DNA of 64,000 nucleotides, from NCBI GenBank assembly GCA_004352715.1, contig SCFE01000068.1, positions 1,513,315-1,577,314 on the forward strand, given 5' to 3'. Shown here in pieces: positions 35,148-45,937 of the stretch. The translations under genes and the position numbers were made by a program. The stretch comes from Hofstenia miamia (lineage: Eukaryota; Xenacoelomorpha; Acoela). Below the pieces are notes generated by a model that was given only the letters and a program-made list of their open reading frames with translations, was not told where the DNA came from and did not search any database. The stretch's first letter is position 1. Each line of letters starts with the position of its first letter.

Positions 35148-35381
35148 CATCATTAGTCTTATATGTTGAAGCTAATTCCAAATTCGATGCAACAGATATT
35201 TTTGGGAATGTAAAACAGTGAAGTCTTTTTCTGCTTTTTTGGAATGTATTTGGTGTTTTCATCTCATTTTAGATTGTTTTGTAAAATAACTCAAAGAAGC
35301 TTAAATAATTCTACACGTTGAGTTTGAAAGCTTTCTTTATAAATTTCAGGCGATGGTGCATAAAAAATCATGTATATATAG

Positions 35382-36992
35382 AGTACTGGAAAAAAGAAAT
35401 CGGCCACCCCTGATTTGTCATAAATATTTCTAAGAAGTGGACGCCAAGAATGTCATAGGTATTTTAAAATTAAATTTGGTGTTGCAGAATGAGGAATTCA
35501 TCAATTTTGAGACATGATTATCACTGTTTACTTTGAATCTCAAGGAGAAATGCTACAATGCTTGTGGTTAGCTCATATTTTCTTGGAAAACTGTATTCGG
35601 CCACTTCAGACCAAATCAGAGAATGTGTAAATAACTTCATAATTTGAGCTTTTTTTCAGTCTATTTATATTGAAAATGTCGAATAACAGTCTTTCTTCGC
35701 CATATATGATTCCTGGTTTCGTACCTCTTGCCATCCTCGAGTTGATTATCTCCAAACATTTGGAAGGGATGAGTCAACGTAGTATAGCCCGACTTGTAGA
35801 GCGACCTCGAAGTACTGTCGGGGATATCATCAGATGTTTCATTTCTGAAAACATAATTGTCCCCAAGCCAAAGACCGGAAGACCAAAGATGATTTCAAAA
35901 AACTCCCAATCAGCTCCTATGTGCATTTCAAAACAAAATTCCAAGAAGGCTTCAGTGGAACTTTGCAAGGAAAGGCCTGATAGTCACCTCGTGAAGGCAA
36001 GAACTGTGCGAAACATACTGAAGAAGTACTCAATTGGGACTTTCTTGGCACCCAGAAAGCCATTCTTAAGCTCAAAGCAAAGATTACGCCGGCTGAGGTG
36101 GGCCAATTTAATGAGAGACAATTCATCTGAACATTGGTCTAATGTTATAATTTCGGGTGAGTCAAGATTTGAGCTATGCTCATCACAAGGAATGTTGATA
36201 AAGAAACCAACTGGCCTCAATTTACTCGGTGACCATGAAGTATGATGAGAAGTCTGTAATGGTATGGGGTGCAACATGGAAGTGTGGCTTTCGCAAGATT
36301 GTTCACATCACTGGTACTCTTCTAAGCTCTTAATATGTTCAGATTCTAGAAAAGGAACTTTTGCCACTCTTTACAAATGATCAATATATCAGCAGGATGG
36401 TGCTCAATGTCGTACCTCAAAAGAAATGATAATTTTTCTCCACAATAATGGGGTTGCTATCCTTGTTGACTAGCCTGGCTCAATCTCCAGAACTTAACAT
36501 TATCGAAAATATGTGGAAAGAGATCACATATCGAATTCGGCAGGATACTCTTCACACTGAAGACGAGCTGTGGACAGCAATAAAGAAAGAATTTTATGCA
36601 ATTCCCAACAGCTTTATTGAAAACATTTTGCTTCAATCCCTGATCGCCTTGAAACTGCTATTCGCTCAAAGGGACACTACAAAATATTAGAAGAGAGAAT
36701 TTTGTGGCTTATATTGCATCAATTATTAATTGATGTATCTTATTTTGAATTTACGTTTTTCGGATTTGCTCATTTGTTAAAATTTTTTCAGGTGGTAGAA
36801 TACATTTTTCCAATACAAGTTTTCTAATTTTGATTAAAAATTAATAGCCAATTGTTATTCTACATATTTTATAGACACAGATTTTCCTTTCTCAATCAAA
36901 GTAACACTTAGTTATAATCTTAGGCACACTATCCAATGAATGTTCATTATTTATTCAAAATAGCAAGGTGATCGAATACATATTTCCAGCAC
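35382..36992 (+). mobile_element. Tc1-like element with IR/DR ends
   Basis: The outer ends agtactggaaaaaagaaatc (left) and agtgctggaaatatgtattc (right, complement strand) are imperfect inverted repeats embedded in TATA. Inner copies of the same motif occur on each side: ttggaaaactgtattcggcc at 35583 on the left, and a complementary ggtagaatacatttttccaa at 36794 on the right. Outer plus inner direct repeats inside inverted repeats is the IR/DR plan of Sleeping Beauty-type Tc1 elements. It carries a broken transposase. Confidence 0.78.
35676..36689 (+). pseudogene. Tc1-type transposase, degenerate
   Basis: Starts at ATG 35676. An HTH region (LEGMSQRSIARLVERPRSTV), a GRPK hinge (PKTGRPKM) and WANLMRDNSSEHWSNVIISG lead to ESRFEL, the first catalytic motif, where the usual D of DES is Gly. 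A frameshift near 36235 is followed by MVWGATW and then QQDGAQCRTS in another frame with stops, and finally SPELNIIENMWKE with the catalytic Glu. Length fits the family (about 340 residues). The frameshifts, stops and D-to-G change make it inactive. Confidence 0.82.
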
Positions 36993-37466
36993 TATATATA
37001 TATATATACTGTATATATACATCAGGCAAAGTAAAAACAACATCAAAAATTATTTCGAGAACCCCACATATAAAAAATTTGATCCCAGTAAGTACGCTGC
37101 CTAATCTATTGTTTTAACTCAAATTCATGAAATTGTAGTTGCGAAAACCACTAAAAAACTTGTAATTCATACAACCAGTAATTGTAAAAGTCTAGTAAAT
37201 ATTCCAGTTTTCCAAATTCAAATTTTAACCGGAAATATGAAAATTTGCAAAAAGGATGTTAACGTATTTGTGTCAATCTAAAGATGAAAAAAGGCAGTTT
37301 AAATTGATTGGTATACTAACTTAAAGCGAAAAATATTGCTATATTTCATTAGTATAGAATTACAATTTTCATTTAAAAGTAATATACGAGTAATTTAAAT
37401 TATAAAATATTAAATAGTATTAAATTTCAATAATAAAAATATGTTAAAAATATATAATTACAAAGG

Positions 37467-37472
37467 TTTATT
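37467..37472 (-). promoter_or_regulatory. Candidate poly(A) signal of the zinc-finger gene
   Basis: AATAAA on the minus strand about 105 bp past the zinc-finger stop codon. AT-rich DNA makes chance matches common. Confidence 0.4.
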
Positions 37473-37576
37473 TACAAAGACTACTAACTATCCATGCAAT
37501 ACCTTAGAAATTCTTTTTTCCTGGATTATGTACATTCTTATGAATTTGGAAATTAGTAAAATAATGGGAATCATCA

Positions 37577-38489
37577 TCACTTTTTAAAAGACTTTTGTCG
37601 AGCATGCAAACCCTGATGCTTTTTCAAATTATACAGCCTTGAAGATCTAAAATCACATTCATCACATGCAAATGGCTTTATGCCAGAATGTCTAAACTGA
37701 TGCCGTTTAAGAGTATTCAGTCTTGAAGATTCATAATCACATTTATCACATTTGAATAACTTTATACCAGAGTGGCTAAGCTGGTGTGATTTGAGATTCG
37801 AGAGTTGTGAACATTCATAATCACAATTGTTACACTTGAATGGCATTTCACCAGAGTGTTTAAACTGATGTCTCCTGAGACTTTCAGCACGCAAGCATGT
37901 ATAATCACACTCATCACATGTAAATGGCATTGAATCAGTGTGCTTAAATTGATGTATTCTGAGGTTCCTAGGATTAGAACATTCATAATCACATTTATCA
38001 CATTTAAATGGCTTTGTAGCAGAGCGTTTAATTTGATCTCTGGCGTCATGACAATCATATTCATATTCATCACACATAAATGGTTTTTCATCCAAGTGAA
38101 TACACTGATGTACTTTGAGATAACTAATTCTTGAATACTTCTTATTACATTTATCACATTTGAACCTCTTGTTATGAGAGTGAGTGTGCTCATGCCTTCT
38201 GAGATTACCAATGAATGAAAACTCAAATTTACACTGATCACATTTAAACGGCTTTATGCCTGAATGACTAATTTTTTGTTGTTTGAGATTCTTCATTTTT
38301 GAACTAGAATGTTCTTGCTGATGCCTTTTAAGTGATTCCTTAGTTCTAAATTTTAAATCACATTTCAAACAATGAAATGGTCTTACATCGAAATGATTCC
38401 TCTTGCGTTTCTTGAGTTTGCACAACTTTACTACTTGCGGAGTTTCACCGGGAAGTAATTGTTCAGATTTAATATTTTTGTCATCCCAT
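37577..38489 (-). CDS. C2H2 zinc-finger exon (3' exon of candidate KRAB-ZNF gene)
   Basis: The open minus-strand frame ends at 37577 and could start at its own ATG (38530) for 317 residues. I prefer a splice acceptor inside it (aatgtatttag, AG at 38491-38490), which leaves the third base of an Arg codon and fits the KRAB exon in phase. In the 317-residue numbering, C2H2 fingers start at Cys 54, 97, 124, 177, 205, 233, 261 and 289, and a ninth at 153 is broken (second Cys replaced by Tyr, His pair lost). Linkers are HSGIKPF/HSGEMPF-like, variants of the usual TGEKP. A basic stretch KLKKRKRNH precedes finger 1. Predicted nuclear sequence-specific DNA-binding protein. The frame has no stop although surrounded by dead transposons, which argues for selection. 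Confidence 0.82.
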
Positions 38490-38829
38490 CTAAATACATT
38501 ATTAATAGATATATTCTTCAATATATCCATAAATTTAATATATATATATATATATATATATATTAAATGGAAATTAGCACATATTTATGAAACATATCGC
38601 CATATCTAAATACATCAAACACCGTATCAAAAACGAAATTAAAAACCTAATGCATAAAATAAGAATTGCATTTACAAATGAAAAGACCAAATATTTTATT
38701 AAGAACAGAAATGACACTTAAATGTGTCAGAATTCTTCTGTATTTGGAGTATTGGGCTTCTGCACGTCAATGCCTGATCAAATTTTTACGTAGAAAATTG
38801 GAATTTTTCATTATAAAGCGGTGAAGAAA

Positions 38830-38831
<2 letters not shown>

Positions 38832-38875
<44 letters not shown>
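38832..38875. repeat. (TA)n microsatellite
   Basis: About 22 TA units. Confidence 0.95.
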
Positions 38876-38878
<3 letters not shown>

Positions 38879-39635
38879 GCGTGGAAAAATTAAATAGTTA
38901 GATTTTTTCAACACACTATTTTAGCAATCTAGAAACAAATTATTTACGGATTATACAGTGCTTTTTGCATTAACTGTGGCAAAAGGCAAAGTACGCTTAC
39001 AAACCATAGTCATCATACTACAATGTACAAAGGAATGCTACAATACAGAAAATACATGGAAAGATTGTAGTTGCAAAATTCAATAAGAAGAAAAAATTAT
39101 GTGTGGAAGATGCATTAAGATGCACCATACAAACGGTATTGGAATTAATCCATCATGCAAGTAAACTTATTAATGAAAAACCGGAACATTGAAAGGGCGC
39201 ATTATATGGATATGTGAAACATGAGAATAATATAGTGAAAGACGTCGAAAAAATAAACGAAACTGTTTAAAATGCTGTTAGTGAAATGAAAAGTTATAGA
39301 GACGTGCTTAGTGAAAAGGTCCCTGATAACATCAATAATTTCAGTGTAATAGACAAATCATCATATGAAGTGAGAATAAGAGGGATTTCTGAAAGTTAAA
39401 AAATGAAAAATCAGAAAGAATAGAAGAAAAAAAGCAACAGTGCTCAAATTAATTACTCACCTAGGCGGTGAAGACTTAAATGAAAATCACATATCGGATT
39501 TATATAGAGTTGGTAAACACAATTTAAATAGAAAAACTAGTAGATCAATTCTGCTAAAAATGAAAAAACCGATTTTAGCTAAACGAATTTTAATCAATTC
39601 TAGTAAATTGAAAGATGACAGTTCTTTAAATAAGT

Positions 39636-39637
<2 letters not shown>

Positions 39638-39680
<43 letters not shown>
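39638..39680. repeat. (TA)n microsatellite within ORF1 remnant
   Basis: About 21 TA units split two conserved ORF1 segments of the non-LTR element. Confidence 0.95.
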
Positions 39681-39682
<2 letters not shown>

Positions 39683-40869
39683 ACGAGGATTGAATAAAGA
39701 AGAGCAATTACAAGAAAATGCTACTTTAATAAAAAGAAAACAACTAATTGAAGAACAAAGCAAAAAAAGAGTTTTTAACCAAAATTTACATAAACGCGTT
39801 GGAAATAAAAAACTTTACCAAAAGTTTCTGTCACAATATCAATGGATGCCTATCAAAATTTAGAGAAATGAAGAAATTGTTAAAAATAATGATTATGGTG
39901 CTATCGCGTTACAAGAAATAGCTAAATAATGAAATCCCTGATGGCGCTGTACAAATTCCAGGATATCATCTAATACGTAGTGATAGAGATATTAATAAAT
40001 TTCAAGAAAATGGAGGAGGTGGTTTACCTACATAATTAGTCAAGTTTACAGTAATCATTTTCCAAAAATCTTAACGACACTATCTTCTCCGAATATTGAA
40101 CTTCTAGCAGTTAAATGTAGACCAAATTATTTTTCATAACATTATAAAGACATTATAATGATAAATATATACTGTCCACCGAAGAGAAGTAAAAAAGCCA
40201 TGGAAAAAGAACTAAGAAAGCAGATAAGGTATTGCATAGAGAGAATTATCCTAGACGTATCATCATCATTTGTGGAGATGAAAACCAAAAAATATTCAAA
40301 TGTGAAGAAGCATTAGGGTTAGCAAATCTAGTAAACTTTCCAAAATTTATGAAATCAAAAAGCCAAATTGATGCAATTATTGTTACAAACACTAATGAAT
40401 ATAGATGTGAAATTCTCGCTCCTATTGGAAAAGTGGACATTATCTATCACTAGAGATTAAACCACTTCACAAAAATAACACAAGTAATTATAGAATATGT
40501 TTCATTCACTATGGAAAAATGCAGAAGCCAGTTTAAATATAAAACTACTTCACAAACTAGAGTTAAAAATGAAAAACTTGGAACACTTGTTAGAAATAAA
40601 CTGAGGGCTGTTAAAAGTAATGATAAATCTTTAAGAAACCAATTGCAAAATTAAATAATAAAGTTAGTTAAGAAGTTAAGAAAAGACAAATTTTCAAATC
40701 TAACTAAATATGAATATCAATCTGAAATAAAAAGAAAATTTTAGCATCGACTGAATCTAAAATCGATCTAAATGAAGCAAATAACTTAAATACTTATTTT
40801 ACAAGATTCAATGAAGATCAACATTTAGATGATAATGATTTAATTATAAAAGAACCACTTGGAATTTTA

Positions 40870-41766
40870 ATGAATGTTAGTGAGATAGATGTTTGTAAAG
40901 TATTTCGAAAAATCAAAGTTTGTTCTGCAACTGGGAATTCGAAAATTCCAAATTGGCTGATAAAAACATCCAGTAAGGAATTATCAACACCACTTTCCCA
41001 AATATTTAATTATGCATTTGAATGCTACGATTATCCTGATCATTGGAAACATGCCTTAATAACACCAATGCCAAAAATATCTGGAATCACTGAAGTAAAA
41101 GATGCTAAAGTTTTTCGACCAGAAGCAGTAAAACCAGAGATTGGAAGAATTGTAAATTGTATTGTATTAGAAAAGTTCCAAGAAGAAATGAAAATAATTA
41201 TGAATCCACTGCAATTTGCTTATAAAAAGAAAAGAAATTCAACTGATTCTTTATTATTTACAATAGATTCAATAGCCAAAACACAGTAATAAGGAAACAG
41301 CAGTAGTAAGGGTAGCATTCAATGATTATTCAAGTGCCTTTATACAGTACTTCAAAACAAATTATTAAATATAATCCATCCAACATCAAAAGAATTATGC
41401 CAATGCATAAGAAATTTATTTTTCAATTTTAAACAATGTGTCAAATTCGGAATAAATAAAAGAAAAAAAGAGCAAAATGTATTTGTCAAAGTTCCATAAG
41501 GAGGACCACTTAGTGGTCCACTTTTTACCGCATACACGGATAAAATCAATTCAAATATTGTTAATTACCCAAATGTGGATATAATGAAGTATTGCGATGA
41601 TACCAGAGTTTCGGGTAAGCTAATGGCATCAACAGATAAACAAGATTTTCTGAATTATAAAAATACAATAACAGACGTCTTTGAATACTCTAAAGAATTG
41701 AACCTACTTTTTAACGCTAGCAAATCATGTGAAATAATTTTTTTACATCATAAGGTAAAAATCTAA
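40870..41766 (+). pseudogene. Reverse transcriptase of the APE-type element
   Basis: The first part (NVSEIDVCKVFRKIKV to AFECYDYPDHWKHALITPMPK, then VFRPEAVKPEIGRIVNC and QFAYKKKRNSTDSL) follows the fingers/palm order of non-LTR RTs. Next come VP-stop-GGPLSGPLFTAY, the counterpart of VPQGSxLGPLLF with a stop in place of Gln, and then MKYCDDTRVSG, a YCDD catalytic box where Y/F-A-D-D is usual. Frames are interrupted between 41289 and 41515. Confidence 0.75.
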
Positions 41767-41966
41767 ATAATAATATTAGAAAAATGATCCAAATTAATGA
41801 AAATTCAATACCAATTGCAAAGAGTGTGAAATATTTAATAAATAATAAACTGAATTGTGAAGAAGATATCGAATCTATTAGAAGAACAATGAATTACATT
41901 GCATTTCATATTTACTAAACTATATTAAGAATGACCAAACATTTTATATAATCAATATGTTTAATA

Positions 41967-43261
41967 CACCCTTAATCATATTGATCGCAAAAAGAATTGA
42001 CTGAATGTTGCAAGGTTCAACGCTGTGTTTAATAATGATAATTAAGTACCTGCCAATTTGTTTGCGTTTCACATTTGACACTGTAACATTGACTTTGAGT
42101 TGCATACTTATTCTTTGCAAATACGACATATCCTGTAGAAATATGGGAGCCAAAAATACATCCCTAGAAATGCGAAAGAAGATAATTTCAAAATTTATTG
42201 ATGGGATCGCGCCGAAAGATATTTCCGTACATCTGGATGTTGGGATTTACAGTGTCTATCGAGTAATTTCGTCTTACAAAAAAGAAGGCAAGATAGAAAA
42301 GAAGAAATTTACTGGTAGACGCCCAAAGTCAACCCAAAGATCACAGGCTCTTTTACGCCGCATGTCCGTTATTTGCCCAAAAATGACACCAAGACAGTTG
42401 AAAGCCGGTTGGAGCGATGGCCACAAATACCACGTATCAAGTATTAGCCGGATTTTGCGAAAATACAACCTATACGGCAGACGAGGAATGAAAAAACCGC
42501 TTTTGACGGAAGCGCAACGGAAAAAGCGTTTGGCTTGGTGTATGCAGAAACGCAAAAACGGCGCTCAAGATTGGCAAAAAGTGATCTACACTGATGAGAG
42601 CAAGATAGAACTTAGAGGCAGTCGTGTTCACTTTGTCCGTCGCCCTAGAGGGTCGAAATGTCGATCACAGCCAAAATATCTGGTTTCAAAGGTGCCCGGA
42701 AAACAAAAATCAATAATGGTGTATGGCGCTATTTGGTATACAGGCCTCAGAGTTTTGGTTCAACTTGAAGGAACTATGACTGGGGAGAGTTACATTGATA
42801 TTTTGCGTCACAAAATGCTGCCACTTTTGGATGACACCCATTTACTTCAGCAAGACAACGCACCTTGTCATAAATCCCAGGCTGTTATGCGATATTTTGA
42901 AGATGAGGGTGTAGCCATTATACCAGACTGGCCAGCCAACTCGCCGGACTTGAATATAATAGAAAATTTATGGCACTTCTTGAAAGAAAAGACAAACGAC
43001 CAAGAATTTTATAATACAGACGAGTTATGGACTTTTATTGAACGAGAATTTTACGAATTCCTGACGAATATATCAAATCTTTATTTGATTCAATTCCAAA
43101 ACGAATAGAAGGAAGTCATCAAAGCCAACGGATGTCCCATAAAGTACTGATGAACTCTGTTATAATTCGCCTGATAAAAAAATAAATTTTGTTCAATAAA
43201 AGGTTTTTTCCTTAGACTTGTTTTAAATTTAAGGGATTTGCGATCAATATGATTAAGGGTG
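41967..43261 (+). mobile_element. Tc1/mariner-family element with perfect 25-bp TIRs and TA target
   Basis: Ends: cacccttaatcatattgatc (start of the left repeat, 41967-41991) and its exact complement over all 25 bp at 43237-43261, flanked by TA at 41965-41966 and 43262-43263. It interrupts the non-LTR element: removing it together with one TA restores a continuous frame MFNKPNYLYASEVFVPG across the site, so it inserted into an already existing copy. Length 1295 bp, one transposase gene. The perfect repeats point to a recent insertion compared with the other Tc1 relics. Confidence 0.92.
42143..43108 (+). CDS. Tc1/mariner transposase, near-intact, likely 3' frameshift
   Basis: The ATG at 42143 (MGAKNTSLEMRKKIISKF) is chosen because upstream in-frame sequence includes the terminal repeat area. 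321 residues as written. Paired-type HTH region: residues about 5-50 (IAPKDISVHLDVGIYSVYRV), then GRRPKS hinge, second HTH (MTPRQLKAGW to SSISRILRKYNLYGRRG). Catalytic motifs: YTDESKIEL, LLQQDNAPCH and SPDLNIIENLW. I count 35 residues between the second Asp and the Glu (DD35E) rather than the 34 of classic Tc1. The frame ends FYEFLTNISNLY..., but the +1 frame gives PDEYIKSLFDSIPKRI, the usual C-terminal motif, so one base appears lost near 43062. The main cut-and-paste core is intact. Confidence 0.88.
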   Translation: MGAKNTSLEMRKKIISKFIDGIAPKDISVHLDVGIYSVYRVISSYKKEGKIEKKKFTGRRPKSTQRSQALLRRMSVICPKMTPRQLKAGWSDGHKYHVSSISRILRKYNLYGRRGMKKPLLTEAQRKKRLAWCMQKRKNGAQDWQKVIYTDESKIELRGSRVHFVRRPRGSKCRSQPKYLVSKVPGKQKSIMVYGAIWYTGLRVLVQLEGTMTGESYIDILRHKMLPLLDDTHLLQQDNAPCHKSQAVMRYFEDEGVAIIPDWPANSPDLNIIENLWHFLKEKTNDQEFYNTDELWTFIEREFYEFLTNISNLYLIQFQNE

Positions 43262-43791
43262 TAAACCAAATTATCTATATGCATCTGAAGTATTTGTACC
43301 AGGATTAACGAACATTAAAGTTTTAAAAAGACCTATTAAAATATTCACCAAGATTTCAAAATTAAACAAAGATCACTTATTTTCAATAATCAATAATGCA
43401 TTTAAATCGCAATTTCAAAAAACACCAAAAAAGATATTTGACGATCATAATCAGCTTTTAAATGAAATATTTCAGAAAAGCAGAATGGAAAATACTACAA
43501 CAATGATGCAAATGTAAAATTTCAAAATATAAATTTTATTTTTAGCTCATTAGTTAATAATTTTAGAGCATTTACTGCATTTAGGTTGACTTGTGCAAAC
43601 TGTTGAGTAACAGTCAGTTTTTTTAAATTAGGCCCATATTTTGCAATACCACTGCCCAAGGCCGTTCTATGTCCATCTCTGTTTAGGTCAAGAAACTTTA
43701 ATTCATTTGCATTTAAATTTAAACACTTTAAATTACGCTAAATTTACGATTGTTTAAATTATTTATGTGATCACTGATAATTAAACAGTAC

Positions 43792-43982
43792 CTTTGTGGT
43801 TCTGTGCAAAGGCACTTCTCCATGAAATCAGGTGGTCTAATCAATATTCCTGAATTGATCATATCGTCGTAATTCCGCTTCTCGTTAGAGTACTGCAGTT
43901 TATCATAATATCCCAGGCCCTCAAATTCTTCATTTGTAAAATACTGCTGAATATCAGCAAATGAATCGTAGTCGTCTGCCAT
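43792..43982 (-). CDS. KRAB-like exon (5' exon of candidate KRAB-ZNF gene)
   Basis: The minus-strand ATG at 43982 opens 63 codons plus 2 nt to the donor AAAG|gtactg. The product starts MADDYDSFADIQQYFTNEEF and continues with LGYYDKLQYSNEKRNYDDMI, then RPPDFM. It follows the KRAB A-box pattern (F-x-D-I, Y-F-T-x-E-E-F, then Y, K-R-N-Y, M-I-x-x-G) at residues about 6-46. The K-R-N-Y and R-P-x-F-M features are those of the KRAB-related domain of PRDM9/SSX proteins rather than of typical tetrapod KRAB-ZNFs. Its phase-2 end fits the zinc-finger exon at 38489 on the same strand. The frame is open upstream too, so an alternative 5' exon joining at attag (about 43988) is possible. In vertebrate KRAB proteins the domain recruits silencing cofactors; in this organism that is inference. 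Confidence 0.68.
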
Positions 43983-44055
43983 TAGAGCTAATAGTGCGGA
44001 AATTGAAGCAAATATAATACATTGCTTTGATAATGATTGGCGTAGTGCATTATAT

Positions 44056-44099
44056 CTCAACCAATGAAAGTAAATTTGAACCAATGAAAGTAAATTTGA
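44056..44099. repeat. Tandem duplication of 20 bp
   Basis: aaccaatgaaagtaaatttg appears twice in a row upstream of the KRAB-like exon. Confidence 0.85.
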
Positions 44100-45910
44100 A
44101 CTGGCATTTAGTTCTCAGATAATACTGCGGAAACTTTCGGGACTGACCAAAATGCGTCGAATTGGAGAGATAACGAATTGTGGAATATGGAATGATATGA
44201 CTGGGTCGTAAATAGAGCATAGACAATAAATTTTATAAAATTCATATATTTTATACACTGCTTTATATTTTAATGAAAAGTAATGTTTACATATTAATAG
44301 AATTTACAAAATTTTATGCAAAGCAAGTGGATACAAACAGTATGGCGTAAGCAAGGGGAGAACATTGTAGAATGTCTTCCATCTGGTTTTCAACATTGAT
44401 CTTGAGTGATTATACCAAAAAATTTCATAAAAAATAAAAAATATTCAAACTAAGATAGTGAAATGCATTTGTAACATTTGTAATATTTTGTTCACTTGCT
44501 TCGATCAGAACTAAGAAAGTCCACCCCGTCAGAAATTGCTGCGTAAGCCCTTGCATACAAATATATGTATTTTGATATATACGTGTAGCTCTCAGAGCCA
44601 TAGATAGACGCGGATGTAATTTTTTATAACCGCACTGCACCGCATCCAGAGTGAGTGGGTCCGCAACCGCGCCTACTCATGTCCGCATCCGCAAATCACC
44701 TGCTATTTTTTTAATGTCGCCGTGTCGATTACAAAACTACCTCATATGCATAAAGTATTTTAAAAAATATGTCCTATAGGCCTACTTCCTACAGTGCCAT
44801 TTTACTCTTCTTTTACAGTATTAAAACACGACTCTTCTAAATTAGCAGATAACATGCACAGTAGTCAACAAAGTAAAAAATGAATTAATTTGATATTATA
44901 AACATTGTTTTTACTAAGCACAAAGCAATAACATATATTGTATTAGTTTAATATTACACATATAACAAAGTAAAAATGTCCACCCACAGCGCAACCAGCG
45001 TGGCATTTGAAATTCAGTACCCGCATGCTAATTTCAAAACTGCTAGACCCTTCCCTTGCACATCAAGTGGGATTGCAATTAGATTATCGTGTATCATACG
45101 TCATGAAGATTACAAATACCAGATTAATAACAGTATTGACGATCTGATATAGTACTATCAAATCAACGTTTTAACGTAAACCTTGTTGCGAGGCACTAAG
45201 TGTTTGGATAGTTGAATTGTAATCTATTAGTGACGCATAATATATTCAAATGAACATGAAATGTAACTAATCAAAAGCATAAACTTAGTGTCACATTGGG
45301 AAGCGCCATTGGAGAAATTTGAGTCATCTTAATTGCCCACCACTAAGCAGAGGAAAACTAAATTGATTTGCTTCAAAATAAGTGTTGTGCGATAATTCAA
45401 TTGGCAAGTTCATTACATGCTTTACAACAAAGTGAAATAGCGCGATTTAAACAAGAAGTAGTAGTCATCAATAAATCGTCATAGATGGTTTCATAGATTA
45501 ATAGGTTTTGATTTAAAACGTGTTTGAAATAGACACTTTAAATTTTTATATTGAAAAATCGACGTTGGGAATAAAATTTTTAAAAATCCTTGCAAGTTCT
45601 TTAAGAGATCAACAACATAATATGCAATAGTTAAATGTCAGACAAAGCGTTCCTGACAGGGATTGGTCATAAATGCTCTTTTCTAGATGATAAAGAAGCG
45701 TCAGAATTTCTTATTTCATTTTCTCACTAATGTATTAACATAGCAAATTTCATACGCGCGAAATTGAAGATAATATTTCCCAGATTATTAAATGAACCTA
45801 ATTTCTTCCTATGGGGAGAAACTGATAATACCAAAGCATAAAGGAAAAAAATCGGGACTAAGAAAAATCAAGCGCGTAACCAGCTTTTACTTAAGGGATG
45901 CTAATTTATC

Positions 45911-45937
45911 TATATATATATATATATATATATATAT
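45911..45937. repeat. (TA)n microsatellite
   Basis: About 13 TA units in the large intron. Confidence 0.95.

Larger units (their letters stand above)
38960..43516 (+). mobile_element. APE-type non-LTR retrotransposon, degenerate, interrupted
   Basis: ORF1-like remnants come first (SYEVRIRGISES near 39364, then DLYRVGKHNLNRKTSRSILL, and after a TA microsatellite RGLNKEEQLQENATLIKRK). An apurinic-endonuclease-like region follows (ALQEI, IPGYHLIRSDRD, GGGLPT near 39905-40030; IIIICGDENQ at 40258), then a reverse transcriptase (40870-41766). A Tc1-like element sits at 41967-43261. After it the frame resumes with NYLYASEVFVPGLTNIK and runs to a stop at about 43517. Many stops and frameshifts: a fossil. 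Confidence 0.75.
38490..43791 (-). other. Candidate intron of the KRAB-ZNF gene
   Basis: On the minus strand the donor is AAAG|gtactg at 43791 and the acceptor tttag at 38490-38494. It contains the non-LTR element and the nested Tc1-like element, both in the opposite orientation, and two TA microsatellites. The donor is weaker than consensus. Confidence 0.5.
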
